A stretch of 64,000 nt of DNA from an uncultured Gammaproteobacteria bacterium (lineage in GTDB: Bacteria; Pseudomonadota; Gammaproteobacteria; Pseudomonadales; Ketobacteraceae): the NCBI GenBank assembly GCA_913063125.1, contig CAJXZM010000002.1, forward strand, positions 59,263-123,262, read 5' to 3'. The position numbers and the translations under genes are program-made. Of this stretch, positions 1 to 9,449 are shown piece by piece. Positions within the stretch are counted from its first letter, which is position 1. Every line of letters begins with the position of its first letter. The notes below the pieces were generated by a model. It saw only the letters and a list, made by a program, of their open reading frames with translations. It made no database searches and had not been told where the DNA came from.

Positions 1-734
1 ATTAGTGCTTTTATCGTTAAATCAAAACCTTTTCTGTGAATGATTGATCCGACTGAAAAAATTATTTTTTTGTCCTGCGGAATCGATAACTTTTCACGGC
101 ATAAATGTTGTTCTATATAGGTAAACCGCTCAGTGTCCACCCCGTTGCGTATTGCCGTTAATACCGCGGCATTTTTAGCATGCATAGACGCTAGTCTCTC
201 TAAATCCTCACTCACACCAATCAGGCCGTCAGTATGCTTCAAATGCTCTGCCACACAACGCTCACTGAAATTACCCTCCCCTAAATGGAGTGCTTCATTG
301 CCTCTAATAGTGGTAATAAGTTTTGCTTTTAACCGCTGCTTCAGGTAAATACCTGTCGGCAAATCTGGAAAGGTCCAATGCAAATCAATAATATCGATAG
401 GTTGTCCAAGAAGCTCCCTTTCATAGATTGTTTGAACTGCATTTTTATAGCTATTAATCTCTAGTGATTTAAAAAACTTAGGTATTGATAAAAACCTAGG
501 GTGATAAACCTTTACCCCTTCAATAATTTCTTCACTAGGTATAGCTGAGTATTTTTTGTAGTGATCAAAAAAACGATAAAGAGGGAACCAAGGGATTGGG
601 TTAATTACGGTAATATTAACTTTTTTTGCAATCGCCTTTATCCTGTTATGTACAAAAACCCCATGATTCGGGAATTCCGAATTCGGGTACAAGTAACTAA
701 GAACCAACACATTCAATTTTGAGGAGCTACTCAT
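1..734 (-). CDS. Family 4 glycosyltransferase, N-terminal part (cut by window edge)
   Basis: Translating the minus strand from the ATG at 734 gives 244 codons with no stop before the window ends, so only the N-terminal part is present. It begins MSSSKLNVLVLSYLYPNSEF, with the strand-loop of a GT-B fold, and contains a mid-protein RNGVDTERF motif and then SVGSIIHRKGFD. These last two are the usual linker and start of the nucleotide-sugar-binding half of GT4 enzymes. The start overlaps the stop of the upstream amidotransferase gene by 8 bases (ATGAGTAG), which implies translational coupling. It is the last visible gene of the exopolysaccharide operon and probably adds a sugar to the lipid-linked repeat unit at the cytoplasmic face. 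The donor and acceptor cannot be told from sequence. Confidence 0.85.
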   Translation of the reverse strand, partial: MSSSSKLNVLVLSYLYPNSEFPNHGVFVHNRIKAIAKKVNITVINPIPWFPLYRFFDHYKKYSAIPSEEIIEGVKVYHPRFLSIPKFFKSLEINSYKNAVQTIYERELLGQPIDIIDLHWTFPDLPTGIYLKQRLKAKLITTIRGNEALHLGEGNFSERCVAEHLKHTDGLIGVSEDLERLASMHAKNAAVLTAIRNGVDTERFTYIEQHLCREKLSIPQDKKIIFSVGSIIHRKGFDLTIKAL

Positions 735-2655
735 TAATAAGGACCTCTACATCGTTATTTTTCATCCAGCGCTCTAACACAATAAGCTGCCAAAGCACGC
801 GATGGTTATCGGCCCGGTCGTCGTAATGGTCATTTATTAGTTTTTCTATTGCGTCACGGGCTAATATCTGGTGTATACAGGCATCCTTAGCTAGCAATAC
901 ATTAGTAACATATTCAGATAACTCATTTTGAAACATTAATTTTAATGGAGTAGGAAACCCCATTTTTTTTCGATTGATAATAGAGTCAGGCAACAAGCCT
1001 TTCATTATGTGCTTCAGCAAAAACTTACTGGTACCATTCTTGATTTTGTATTTAGACGGAATTGTTGCTGCAAACTCAACTAAACGGTAATCCAAAAATG
1101 GAACCCGTAACTCCAACGACGAAGCCATACTCATGCGGTCTGCCTTAATTAACAAATCATCAACGAGCCATGTTTTTGTATCGAAGTACAGCATTCTCGA
1201 AAGTAGGTCCAACCCTTTAGTTTTAGCAAATAATTCATTGATAAAGTTTCGCACAGGCGTTGATTTTAAACCAAACAATGCCTGTTTAACCTCATCTTTA
1301 TAAAGATAATGCTTATATGTCTCGCCGTAAGAGGATATTCCCCGATACCGTTGTTCGAAGGTTTGACTCGTAAGCATTAGATACTTACTTATTTTTGGCG
1401 CTATTTTATCAATGGCAGAACCAAGGCTACCTAAAAACCCAGAAAAGCCACCACCAACAAGCGACCGGATTTTTTCAATAACACCCATGTATTGATAAAA
1501 ATCATAGCCGCCAAATATCTCATCTGAACCTTCTCCAGACAATACCACAGTGACTTCTTCCTTCGCTAGCTGTGACACATAATGTAATGAAATTGCTGCA
1601 GCTTCTGTAACTGGCTCGTCCATCAAACAAATATAACGTTCTATAAATTCTTTAAATTCTTTTGGGTCAACTTTTATCTCATGATGCTTGGTATTAAACT
1701 CATCAGATACCTGTCTAGCAAATTGAGACTCATCAAATTCCTCACCAAAATCATAAGCCACAGAGAAAGTATTTAGGCAAGACTCAGTACCTTGACTAAG
1801 CAAAGCTACGACCGCGCTGGAATCAATTCCACCACTGAGAAAAACACCCAAAGGCACGTCACTTCTTAACCGCAGGTCAATAGCGCTTTTTAATAACTTG
1901 GTTGTCTCTGTTGCGTAATAATCTAACCCTTTATCTTCAGAGCCATCATTAAAATTAAGTTCCCAGTATTCGTTTACCTCAAAGCCCAGTTCACTCAAAG
2001 TACCGCAATGCCCAGGCAGTAACCGTTTAATGCCGTCATGCAAAGTATTTTCGCCGGGCACATAGCCAAAGCTCATATACTGGTCAATTAAACTCATTTT
2101 TGTTTGCCAGGGTTTATCGATCGCAGATAAAATACCTTTAATTTCTGACGCAAAAACAAAATCACCTGCGTCAGTAATATGGTAATAAAACGGTTTTATG
2201 CCTAGCCTGTCTCTCGCAACAAAAAGCTCTTGAGAAGCGGCATCCCAAATCGCAAAAGCAAACATTCCGTTGAATTTATCCAGACAAGGCTTACCATAAA
2301 ACTTATAGGCTTGTAGAATAACCTCAGTATCTGACTCTGTTTCGAACTCGACACCCTTTTCCTTTAGCTCTTCTCTTATTTCAATATAATTATAGATTTC
2401 ACCGTTAAAAACAATGGAGTAATCAATAACTGAGTCCCCTCCAATGATTGCATAAGAGTGCATCGGTTGGTGGCCTGCGTGGCTCGTGTCAATAATACTT
2501 AATCTTTTATGAGCTAAAGCAACATCAGCAAATGGTGATTTCCACGTGCCGTCGTCATCAGGGCCGCGATAGCCAAAAGTATCAATCATTCTTTTGACTG
2601 TTTGTTCGTCTGCGTATGTCGAGCTACGTCCGACAATTCCAGCTATTCCGCACAC
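727..2655 (-). CDS. asnB: Asparagine synthase (glutamine-hydrolysing) family amidotransferase, first of a tandem pair by coordinate
   Basis: The 642-residue protein opens with a GTG start followed directly by Cys2 (MCGIAGIVG), the nucleophile of class II glutamine amidotransferases. The glutaminase domain spans about residues 2-215, with RGPDDDG and FNGEIYNY motifs. The synthase domain follows, with the pyrophosphate-binding loop SGGIDSS near residue 275 and SGEGSDE further on. A GAGGAA ribosome site lies 6 bases before the GTG, which fixes the start. Family chemistry is transfer of glutamine ammonia to an adenylated carboxylate. In exopolysaccharide loci such enzymes are thought to amidate sugar acids rather than make free asparagine, and that role is inferred here. 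It lies 43 bases after a second paralogue and overlaps the next glycosyltransferase by 8 bases. Confidence 0.92.
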   Translation of the reverse strand: MCGIAGIVGRSSTYADEQTVKRMIDTFGYRGPDDDGTWKSPFADVALAHKRLSIIDTSHAGHQPMHSYAIIGGDSVIDYSIVFNGEIYNYIEIREELKEKGVEFETESDTEVILQAYKFYGKPCLDKFNGMFAFAIWDAASQELFVARDRLGIKPFYYHITDAGDFVFASEIKGILSAIDKPWQTKMSLIDQYMSFGYVPGENTLHDGIKRLLPGHCGTLSELGFEVNEYWELNFNDGSEDKGLDYYATETTKLLKSAIDLRLRSDVPLGVFLSGGIDSSAVVALLSQGTESCLNTFSVAYDFGEEFDESQFARQVSDEFNTKHHEIKVDPKEFKEFIERYICLMDEPVTEAAAISLHYVSQLAKEEVTVVLSGEGSDEIFGGYDFYQYMGVIEKIRSLVGGGFSGFLGSLGSAIDKIAPKISKYLMLTSQTFEQRYRGISSYGETYKHYLYKDEVKQALFGLKSTPVRNFINELFAKTKGLDLLSRMLYFDTKTWLVDDLLIKADRMSMASSLELRVPFLDYRLVEFAATIPSKYKIKNGTSKFLLKHIMKGLLPDSIINRKKMGFPTPLKLMFQNELSEYVTNVLLAKDACIHQILARDAIEKLINDHYDDRADNHRVLWQLIVLERWMKNNDVEVLINE

Positions 2656-2698
2656 GTTAAATTCCTCATCATATTAATTAAAAAAGTAACCATTTACA

Positions 2699-4642
2699 CT
2701 AAACACCTAAATTGTTGTGCCAAACCTCAAAACAAACCAATAGCCATATGTTATTGGACAAATCGACTCTCCCTCTTCGATGCTTACACTCCCACCAAAG
2801 CTTTGTTACTTCATCAGTTTTAAAATAGCCACTTCGTGTTGTTTTTCCGTTTGCTAACAAATAGTGATCAACAAGATGAAATAAATCTGTCGTTAGCCAT
2901 TCATACAATGGCACCGAGAACCCTTGTTTTGGCCGATTGACAAACATTGTGCCATATTTGTCCTTTAGTAGCTGTTTTAGCAGTATTTTTCTCTGATTTC
3001 CGTCGATTTTCATGCTGGTTGGTATAGAAAATGCGAATTCTACTACACGATGATCTAACAGCGGTACTCTTACTTCCAAACCGTGTGCCATACTCATTCT
3101 GTCGACTTTGACCAAAACATCATCGATAAGATAAGACGTCAAATCAGCATATTGTGCATTTTTTATCTCGTCTTCACCAAATGGGCTTGCATTGTACAGG
3201 TCTCTAATACGGTTAGGCGGATAGGCTTTTCCCGTTACTGTATCCTTTAATAAGCTTAACGCGTCGTCTGACAACAAACTCTTAGCCCAACCACACTGAA
3301 AAACAGATACAAGCGCATCGTGACGTTCCGCGAAAGACCTGTCCAAGTTGGAAAAAAACAAACTGCCCCTTCGAGAATGACTGAGAGTTTTCCTCCCTAT
3401 GGAGGCTACTAAGGATCGACCCTGGTGTGGCAATCTGTCATCAGCGGCTTTAAACTTCAATAACTCTGCGTACCAGTTATACCCAGCAAACAATTCGTCG
3501 CCACCATCCCCAGACAAGCATACTTTATAGCGCTTACTTGCGCTCTGGCTCAAATAATACATTGCGACAGCAGATGCATCAGCGAAAGGTTCATCAAAGT
3601 GACAAATAATGTGCTCGATATCATCACACATATCTGAAGGTACGTTTTCTTGGGAATACTGTATACCTAGAAGGCTGGCAACTTGGCTTGCATGTTTCGA
3701 CTCATCAAATGCTACCTGTCCAAATTGAACGTTATGTGCAGAAATATCTGAATTATTCCTAGCCATTAAATCAACAACTAACGTTGAGTCAACCCCTCCA
3801 CTAAGAAGCGCGCCAACGCCAACATCGACGTCACTCACCATATGTGAGGATACAGCATCGGCTAAAAGAGCATGCAGCTCATCTCGTATCTGCGCTGCTT
3901 CGTTTAACGTTACGCTTGAAGAGTTTTGATCAGGCATTTCCGAACCTAGCTGCCAATAGAGTTGTTTATTCAACTGAATATTCTTATCTCTACCTAGCTT
4001 GACCGTTAAAATTGATCCCGCAGTTAACTTGTAGATATCGTTATATACCGTGTGCTCTCCAGGGATATATCCATACCGACTGTAATCAAAGACGCCTTCA
4101 GTATTTATTTCTTTTTTGTATGCTGGATGACAATGAATGCTCTTGATTTCAGAAGCAAAAATGAAATTATTTTCATCGTAGTAAAAATAAAAAGGTTTAA
4201 TACCAAGCCGATCTCGCGCACAGATTAATGTTTGGTTACGGGGATCCCACAAAGCACAGGCAAACATCCCAAGAAACTTCTCAAAACAGGCGTCGCCCCA
4301 ATGTACATAACTCAGTAGTAATACTTCGGTATCTGACTCTGTGGTGAAATCATAGCCAACCGATACCAACTCAGATCTTAGTGCTTTATAATTATAGATT
4401 TCACCATTAAAAACCAACGTAACCCCAGAGGGCTTGTGTACTATTGGCTGCTGACCATGTAACGCATCAATGATCGCCAAACGCCTATGACCAAGCGCCA
4501 CTCCAGCTGGCCAATCAACATAGTTTCCAGCACCATCAGGGCCCCGATGAGAAATAGCATCAGACATTTGGATAGTAATCGCTTCCGCGTGTTTTTTATC
4601 TCTCCATGAATGGGGTGAGATAGCACCACATATTCCACACAT
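2699..4642 (-). CDS. asnB: Asparagine synthase family amidotransferase, probably the XrtA/exosortase-system type
   Basis: A 647-residue paralogue of the next gene in the operon. Cys2 is present (MCGICGAIS), with SHRGPDGAG and FNGEIYNY in the glutaminase half. The ATP-pyrophosphatase loop LLSGGVDST lies near residue 279 and LSGDGGDELF follows. Its N-terminal half (ALGHRRLAIIDALHGQQP, YIPGEHTVY) reads more like the exosortase-A-associated amidotransferase subfamily (TIGR03108 as I recall it) than its neighbour does; this subfamily call is inferred. It starts 8 bases after the stop of the upstream GT4 gene. Two full-length amidotransferases in tandem, both with intact catalytic residues, suggest two different amidation steps on the polymer rather than a decayed duplicate. 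Confidence 0.92.
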   Translation of the reverse strand: MCGICGAISPHSWRDKKHAEAITIQMSDAISHRGPDGAGNYVDWPAGVALGHRRLAIIDALHGQQPIVHKPSGVTLVFNGEIYNYKALRSELVSVGYDFTTESDTEVLLLSYVHWGDACFEKFLGMFACALWDPRNQTLICARDRLGIKPFYFYYDENNFIFASEIKSIHCHPAYKKEINTEGVFDYSRYGYIPGEHTVYNDIYKLTAGSILTVKLGRDKNIQLNKQLYWQLGSEMPDQNSSSVTLNEAAQIRDELHALLADAVSSHMVSDVDVGVGALLSGGVDSTLVVDLMARNNSDISAHNVQFGQVAFDESKHASQVASLLGIQYSQENVPSDMCDDIEHIICHFDEPFADASAVAMYYLSQSASKRYKVCLSGDGGDELFAGYNWYAELLKFKAADDRLPHQGRSLVASIGRKTLSHSRRGSLFFSNLDRSFAERHDALVSVFQCGWAKSLLSDDALSLLKDTVTGKAYPPNRIRDLYNASPFGEDEIKNAQYADLTSYLIDDVLVKVDRMSMAHGLEVRVPLLDHRVVEFAFSIPTSMKIDGNQRKILLKQLLKDKYGTMFVNRPKQGFSVPLYEWLTTDLFHLVDHYLLANGKTTRSGYFKTDEVTKLWWECKHRRGRVDLSNNIWLLVCFEVWHNNLGV

Positions 4643-4650
4643 ACCCTTGG

Positions 4651-5889
4651 TTAACCTTTCGCCTGATTTAAAACCTGTTGAAACACATTTTCCAACATGC
4701 CCGCACCCACATCTCTATTGTAGCCCGAAGGGTCAAAGGTTTCTGACACGGTTAGATTTGGAAGTTTTAATAAAGCAGATGTTATTTCAGCCTCATCTTT
4801 CATATCAGCCATGCAGGCATGAGGTATCTCTCGAAGCAAGTCCGCTGTAGCACCGGACTTATGCGTTAGCGCCAGCATTGGCCTTTTTGCCCTGATATAT
4901 TCATACACTTTTCCTGGTATCTGGTTATTAAACATTTCACCCTGTAGCACCAGCAATACATCTGCCTCAGACATTTCTTGTATTGATTCGCTAAATGGAA
5001 TGGTTGGTAAAAACACCATCTTATCAACCAAGCTATGGAGCCTAAGCTTAGATAGAATGTCATTGCCAGGAGTACAACCACGAAAAACAAAATGTAACTT
5101 ATTAAATACTTTGGGGGTATCTTCTTTCAGCTGTACCAGCACATCAATAAGCGTGGAGATGTCCCTACCTCCCGGATACAAAAAACCACTGTGTAGCACC
5201 GTTATTTTTTCACTACCCTCGCCGTTTTCGGCATTAGTGTTAGCCACCCTTAATGATTGAAACGCTGCCTCACTATAACCGTTGGGGATTATAAATACTT
5301 TTGATTCATCAAGAAATGGATATTCCTCTAAGTACAGTTTTGCTGCATTTTTTGTTGTAAAGACCAATGCATCCGCATATCGAACACATTGCTCATCAAT
5401 AAATTTCCCTATAGGGTTTTTGGTCCTTACATAGGGGTTTGTTCCCGAAAAAGGGTCACGAAAATCAGCAACCCATGGTAAACCGCTGACACGCTTTAAG
5501 TTTAAGCCGATACGTACCGATGTTGAACAGGGAAATGTTGTCCAGATAAGTTCAGGTTGATGATGCTTTATAATATTTCTACCGACACGAACTGCATCCC
5601 AGTACCATGTTGAAAACTTGTCCGGCAGCGTAGTAAATTCAAAATGCTTACCTTTAAAAGATAAGTGCTTAAAGGCATTTAGTCCAAAAGCGCGATAAAT
5701 ATCGTCATTAAAATACGCTTGTGAATTAAGTTCAGATACATTTAATTTATCATAGATCATTGGTTTTGATGTTAGAACCAGCGGGTGCCAACCATTTTTT
5801 TCTACGTATTTTTTAAAATGCAATGTTCTCTGGACGCCTGCACTTTGGCAGGGTGGAAAATCGAGCGCAACCATTATTACCTTTTTCAT
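4651..5889 (-). CDS. Family 4 glycosyltransferase
   Basis: The 412-residue protein starts MKKVIMVALDFPPCQSAGVQ, the glycine-containing acceptor loop (PPxxxaG) of GT4 enzymes. Residues around 130-150 (LPWVADFRDPF) and the linker IIPNGYSEAAF at about 205 are typical of the WbuB/Fuc4NAc-transferase-like branch. The C-terminal half carries IPGKVYEYIRAKRP, matching the E-x7-E-like sugar-nucleotide site region. It sits in the middle of the exopolysaccharide operon between the polymerase-like gene (31 bases upstream) and the amidotransferases. The likely role is cytoplasmic sugar transfer to the undecaprenyl-linked repeat unit. Donor sugar is unknown. Confidence 0.85.
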   Translation of the reverse strand: MKKVIMVALDFPPCQSAGVQRTLHFKKYVEKNGWHPLVLTSKPMIYDKLNVSELNSQAYFNDDIYRAFGLNAFKHLSFKGKHFEFTTLPDKFSTWYWDAVRVGRNIIKHHQPELIWTTFPCSTSVRIGLNLKRVSGLPWVADFRDPFSGTNPYVRTKNPIGKFIDEQCVRYADALVFTTKNAAKLYLEEYPFLDESKVFIIPNGYSEAAFQSLRVANTNAENGEGSEKITVLHSGFLYPGGRDISTLIDVLVQLKEDTPKVFNKLHFVFRGCTPGNDILSKLRLHSLVDKMVFLPTIPFSESIQEMSEADVLLVLQGEMFNNQIPGKVYEYIRAKRPMLALTHKSGATADLLREIPHACMADMKDEAEITSALLKLPNLTVSETFDPSGYNRDVGAGMLENVFQQVLNQAKG

Positions 5890-5920
5890 AAAGGGTATCT
5901 CTTACTCTTAAATATGAACA

Positions 5921-7261
5921 TTAATCATGCACTCGCGTGTTCTCTAATGATGCTGAATTTTGCTGTTCCTGCTCTGCTTCTACAAACTTAATTCGATCAT
6001 AGACTAAGCTAAGTAAAGCAATAAACCAGATATCGATCTCTAAACGCATACTGTTTGAAAACTGGCTTGTAATCAATATCGAAAAAAGCGCCAGGCTAGA
6101 ACCAATATAAACCAATCGTAAATTAGATTCCTCATACAGAATGTTACGACGCATTCTTAGCAATCGCAAAAAAACGAGCAATACCGCAGAAAAATATAAG
6201 AGAGTACCTAAAACCCCATGATCAACAAGAAAGCTCATGGTTAAATTATGTGAAGCTCGCCTCGACGTTCCCCCTCCGGCGGATGTCATGAATTCTGCCG
6301 GAATGTAATCTGGACTCATGTACATTGTCCCCTTATGTCCCTGACCTAACATTGGGCTTACCTTCAGCATTTCAATTTGAGCTTCAATAATAACGATCCT
6401 TGAAGCTGCACTCTTATCAACTTCACCTTGGTCGTTCGGCTCAGAAATACTATTAACCCTATTGACAAGATCCTGACCCACTAAACTAGATATCCCCAAT
6501 ATAGCGATCAAGATGTAACGTCTAAATACTTTTCGCAGATGTTTAGGGACAAAAAATAATGCTAAGAAAGCTGAGGTAGCCATTCCCACCAATGCTCCCC
6601 GGCTCTCTGTGAGAAAAATTGCATTTAATGTCAATACTATAGGCAAGGCTAGTAGAAATTTTTTCTTGCTAAAGTCACACAATATAAGGTAACTCCCCGC
6701 AAGTAATATGGACAACATATGAATCGACAACAAATTCCCATCGCTCATTCCTGGAGTAGGTACGCTCTCAAACCGCCCCCCAGAATGTTGTGTTAAACCG
6801 ATATAGCCAAAGTACATGCCACCGATTAGATGAGCGACAAAAATCGAATAGAGATCCTTATCAGTTTGCACAGACTTTTTAATCAAATAAATAAGTAATA
6901 AGAACTTGGTCGCCATCACTGAGAACTCAAAATGCCGTGATTCCCCAATAGCCCAAAAATTTTGAATCCATACCCAGATTACAAAGCAGATAAAAAACTT
7001 TACTACACTGTCGCTAGCCCAGCCGAAATTTGTGTACCTCTGTTTCACCTTGCCATTCGCAATCAAGATTGAAACAAGCGTAGCAAGCGCAGACAATAAC
7101 GACCAACGTAAGTCAGGGAGTCCGTATCCCCACCAACTACCGGGCGCATACATATAAATAGATAGAATATAGGAATAGAGACCAAAAATTGGTCGTCCAG
7201 TAAAGGCTTTAGCGATACCATAAAAAAAAACACAAACAAAGCCTAACGCAGTTACCGACAT
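5921..7261 (-). CDS. O-antigen ligase/polymerase-like membrane protein, exosortase-A-associated type
   Basis: This 446-residue integral membrane protein has about ten to twelve hydrophobic segments and a long polar loop near residues 290-350. The loop contains MLGQGHKGTMY and SHNLTMSFLVDHGVLG, which match the Wzy_C motif region with the HN pair typical of O-antigen ligases and polymerases. The N-terminus (TGRPIFGLYSYILSIYMYAPGSWWG) resembles the exosortase-A-associated putative O-glycosylation ligase family (TIGR03097 from memory). It starts in a TAATG overlap with the stop of the upstream deacetylase gene. The role is polymerisation of repeat units or their ligation to an acceptor on the periplasmic side; sequence alone cannot choose between these. 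Confidence 0.85.
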   Translation of the reverse strand: MSVTALGFVCVFFYGIAKAFTGRPIFGLYSYILSIYMYAPGSWWGYGLPDLRWSLLSALATLVSILIANGKVKQRYTNFGWASDSVVKFFICFVIWVWIQNFWAIGESRHFEFSVMATKFLLLIYLIKKSVQTDKDLYSIFVAHLIGGMYFGYIGLTQHSGGRFESVPTPGMSDGNLLSIHMLSILLAGSYLILCDFSKKKFLLALPIVLTLNAIFLTESRGALVGMATSAFLALFFVPKHLRKVFRRYILIAILGISSLVGQDLVNRVNSISEPNDQGEVDKSAASRIVIIEAQIEMLKVSPMLGQGHKGTMYMSPDYIPAEFMTSAGGGTSRRASHNLTMSFLVDHGVLGTLLYFSAVLLVFLRLLRMRRNILYEESNLRLVYIGSSLALFSILITSQFSNSMRLEIDIWFIALLSLVYDRIKFVEAEQEQQNSASLENTRVHD

Positions 7262-8280
7262 TAACGTTGACCTCGCCAGTAATTATGCGCCAATCCCAGA
7301 AGAAAACCAAACTTATCCCTTCGCCACGGCCCAATTCGGCTCATTCGAAACAAATCATCGGTTGGCCCTACACTGCCCAAGTTAGTGCTGACAGCATAAC
7401 CGTAACCCACTTTCTTAGCCATTTCGATATGTTCATCGTGGAAATCAATTGGGTAAACACCATTGGGGTAAGCTTGCCCTACCACTTTTTTTTGTATGAT
7501 GCTTTCCAAGTCACGCTTGCTTTTATCTATCTCCAAAAAAGCCTCTGCCAACGATACTTTCGACAGAATTTGATGATGAACGCCATGGGCCCCTATCTCA
7601 ACGTTGTTGCTACCAGCAAGCGACAAAAGCATGTTGCTATCCATCATGAGGCCTATAGGTGGTTGGGCTCCAAGCTGCTCAACAAGACTTGCCAATTGAA
7701 TGTTCAGCTGTTCGTCCTCAAGCATTTTGATGGATAATACTGCTTGTTGGAAAAAATAGGCCTTTTTAACATCATTTGTCAACGCATAGCAGCGCCCTTT
7801 CAATTCGATTTTCTGTTGTTTTGTATGCCGGATGCTTTCAACAAAAACATCCCATTTAGGGGCAGCTTTAAGGTATTCAACAGTAACAAAGAATGTGGCT
7901 GGTAGATCAAAGCGCTGCAGTATAGGTAGGGCGTCAAGGTAATTATCGGCATAGCCATCATCAAAGGTAATAGCGACAGCACTATGAGGCAATTTATTAT
8001 CTTTTAGCAAGATAACGGCATTAAGTAACGGTAACACAGTGCAATGAGTCGAAATCCACTGCATTTCTTTTACAAACTGCTCTGTCGTAACATAGTCAGG
8101 TTGCAATGGATCATGTTCGGTTACAACCCGGTGATAATTTAAAATATTAAGACGTCTTGACCCTATTAATCGGTTCGAACAAGCTACCATGACGAATCGA
8201 TAAAACAGTCTTGATAATGTCCTTTCAAACACTTTATCAAGCAATAGGATGATGTCCTTTATCTTTGCAACCAGTTGCAT
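7261..8280 (-). CDS. Polysaccharide deacetylase family protein (NodB fold)
   Basis: The 339-residue protein has the first NodB motif AITFDDGYADNYLDALPIL near residue 100, giving the metal-binding Asp and the catalytic-base Asp, followed by LPATFFVT. The histidine motif GAHGVHH sits near residue 230, with SKRDLE and AYPNG after it. These are the features of carbohydrate esterase family 4, which removes N- or O-acetyl groups using a divalent metal. No cleavable signal peptide is evident; the first 35 residues are amphipathic. It overlaps neighbours on both sides by TAATG junctions. It is the second deacetylase of the operon and differs from the locus-specific one at 10271, so the polymer or its precursor may be deacetylated at two points. 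Confidence 0.87.
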   Translation of the reverse strand: MQLVAKIKDIILLLDKVFERTLSRLFYRFVMVACSNRLIGSRRLNILNYHRVVTEHDPLQPDYVTTEQFVKEMQWISTHCTVLPLLNAVILLKDNKLPHSAVAITFDDGYADNYLDALPILQRFDLPATFFVTVEYLKAAPKWDVFVESIRHTKQQKIELKGRCYALTNDVKKAYFFQQAVLSIKMLEDEQLNIQLASLVEQLGAQPPIGLMMDSNMLLSLAGSNNVEIGAHGVHHQILSKVSLAEAFLEIDKSKRDLESIIQKKVVGQAYPNGVYPIDFHDEHIEMAKKVGYGYAVSTNLGSVGPTDDLFRMSRIGPWRRDKFGFLLGLAHNYWRGQR

Positions 8281-9449
8281 TACGCCTTTTTTTGTCGCTG
8301 TTCGTTAACAGTACTTTGCGCGGCAATTTTTACCACGCGCCTCGCATTCCCCTGCCATGTAAAGCCTTTATCCAGAACCATTTTCCTTGCGCGTTCTCGT
8401 AACGCAAAAAGGTCGTTAAAATGGGTGATCGCATATTTAAGTTGTTCTTTAAATGATTGCAAATCTTCATTTTCAAAAAGAATTGCAGTGTCATTATCAA
8501 CAATTTCCAATATGTTCGGTGAATTAGGCGCAACAATAACGCTACCAGCAGCCAGGTATTCAAATAATTTCAAAGGTGATGCATACGCTGTAACAGCTGG
8601 CTGTAGAGCAATATCAAATTGCTTCACATAATCAAAAACCTCGTTCCGGGCCTTTAAACCGGTAAATTCAACTCTATCAGGGATGCCTAATTCATGAGAT
8701 TGAGCCAAAAGTGTTTCCCTAATATTGTCATTTCCTTCCCCTACACATAGCAATCTAATATTCAGATGCTTTAACTCGCTCATCGCTTCAATTGCCAAAT
8801 CCAACCGATGCCAAGGGTTTAAGAAACCTACAAAACCGACCACTATTTCAGGGTTATCGGTAGTTTTCGGTTTTAAATCGAATTTTTCATAAACATGCTC
8901 ATTGATGCCATTATGAACCACTTCAATCCGAGCTTTAGATACACCTCGTGCCATCACTATGTCAGCTAATACCTGCGTAACCGGAAGCACTTTGGTAGCC
9001 TGCTTCCAAGTGAAATTCTCTATCCCTTTTGCGAGCCAAGGGATCGCTATGCCACTATATTTTCTTCGCTCATCGAACAACGGTGCGTTTACTTCTAATA
9101 GCAAAGGTAGCCGAAATATTTTGGCAATAATGACGCCTGCAGGTTGATACAAATTATATCGCTCATAAATAAAATCCGGCCGTTTTTGTACTATGGCGAT
9201 GACTAATTTTAACGCTATAAGTAAGGAGTATGATAGCTCAAGAATCTCATAAACAAACTGCGGAAGCTTTTCTTTAAGTTTAGAGACAAAGCCTCCGTCT
9301 GAGCCGAATTCTGAATCATCAGTGAACTGGGGCGCTATAAAGCGAATATCGTGTCCTTGTTCCAAAATCGCATTCGTAAGCTCTTCAACGTGAACATATT
9401 GCCCATCTTTTGACGCTATTCTGTGCAGGTATATAATATCCACTAACAT
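8280..9449 (-). CDS. Family 4 glycosyltransferase
   Basis: The 389-residue protein begins MLVDIIYLHRIASKDGQYVHVEEL, with the acceptor-binding loop of a GT-B enzyme. It has VVHNGINEHVYE at about residue 180, VVGFVGFLNPWHRLD at about 205, and the donor-site stretch SPLKLFEYLAAGSVIVAPN at about 290-310, which contains the conserved E of the EX7E motif. The start lies inside the 3' end of the GT2 gene (7-base overlap) and the stop shares bases with the next start. Role is sugar addition during repeat-unit assembly; specificity is unknown. Confidence 0.88.
   Translation of the reverse strand: MLVDIIYLHRIASKDGQYVHVEELTNAILEQGHDIRFIAPQFTDDSEFGSDGGFVSKLKEKLPQFVYEILELSYSLLIALKLVIAIVQKRPDFIYERYNLYQPAGVIIAKIFRLPLLLEVNAPLFDERRKYSGIAIPWLAKGIENFTWKQATKVLPVTQVLADIVMARGVSKARIEVVHNGINEHVYEKFDLKPKTTDNPEIVVGFVGFLNPWHRLDLAIEAMSELKHLNIRLLCVGEGNDNIRETLLAQSHELGIPDRVEFTGLKARNEVFDYVKQFDIALQPAVTAYASPLKLFEYLAAGSVIVAPNSPNILEIVDNDTAILFENEDLQSFKEQLKYAITHFNDLFALRERARKMVLDKGFTWQGNARRVVKIAAQSTVNEQRQKKA

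Noticed and set aside
7267..7737. 156-codon plus-strand frame opposite the second deacetylase gene
   Set aside because: Antisense shadow of a clear NodB-family gene; no protein-like features of its own.
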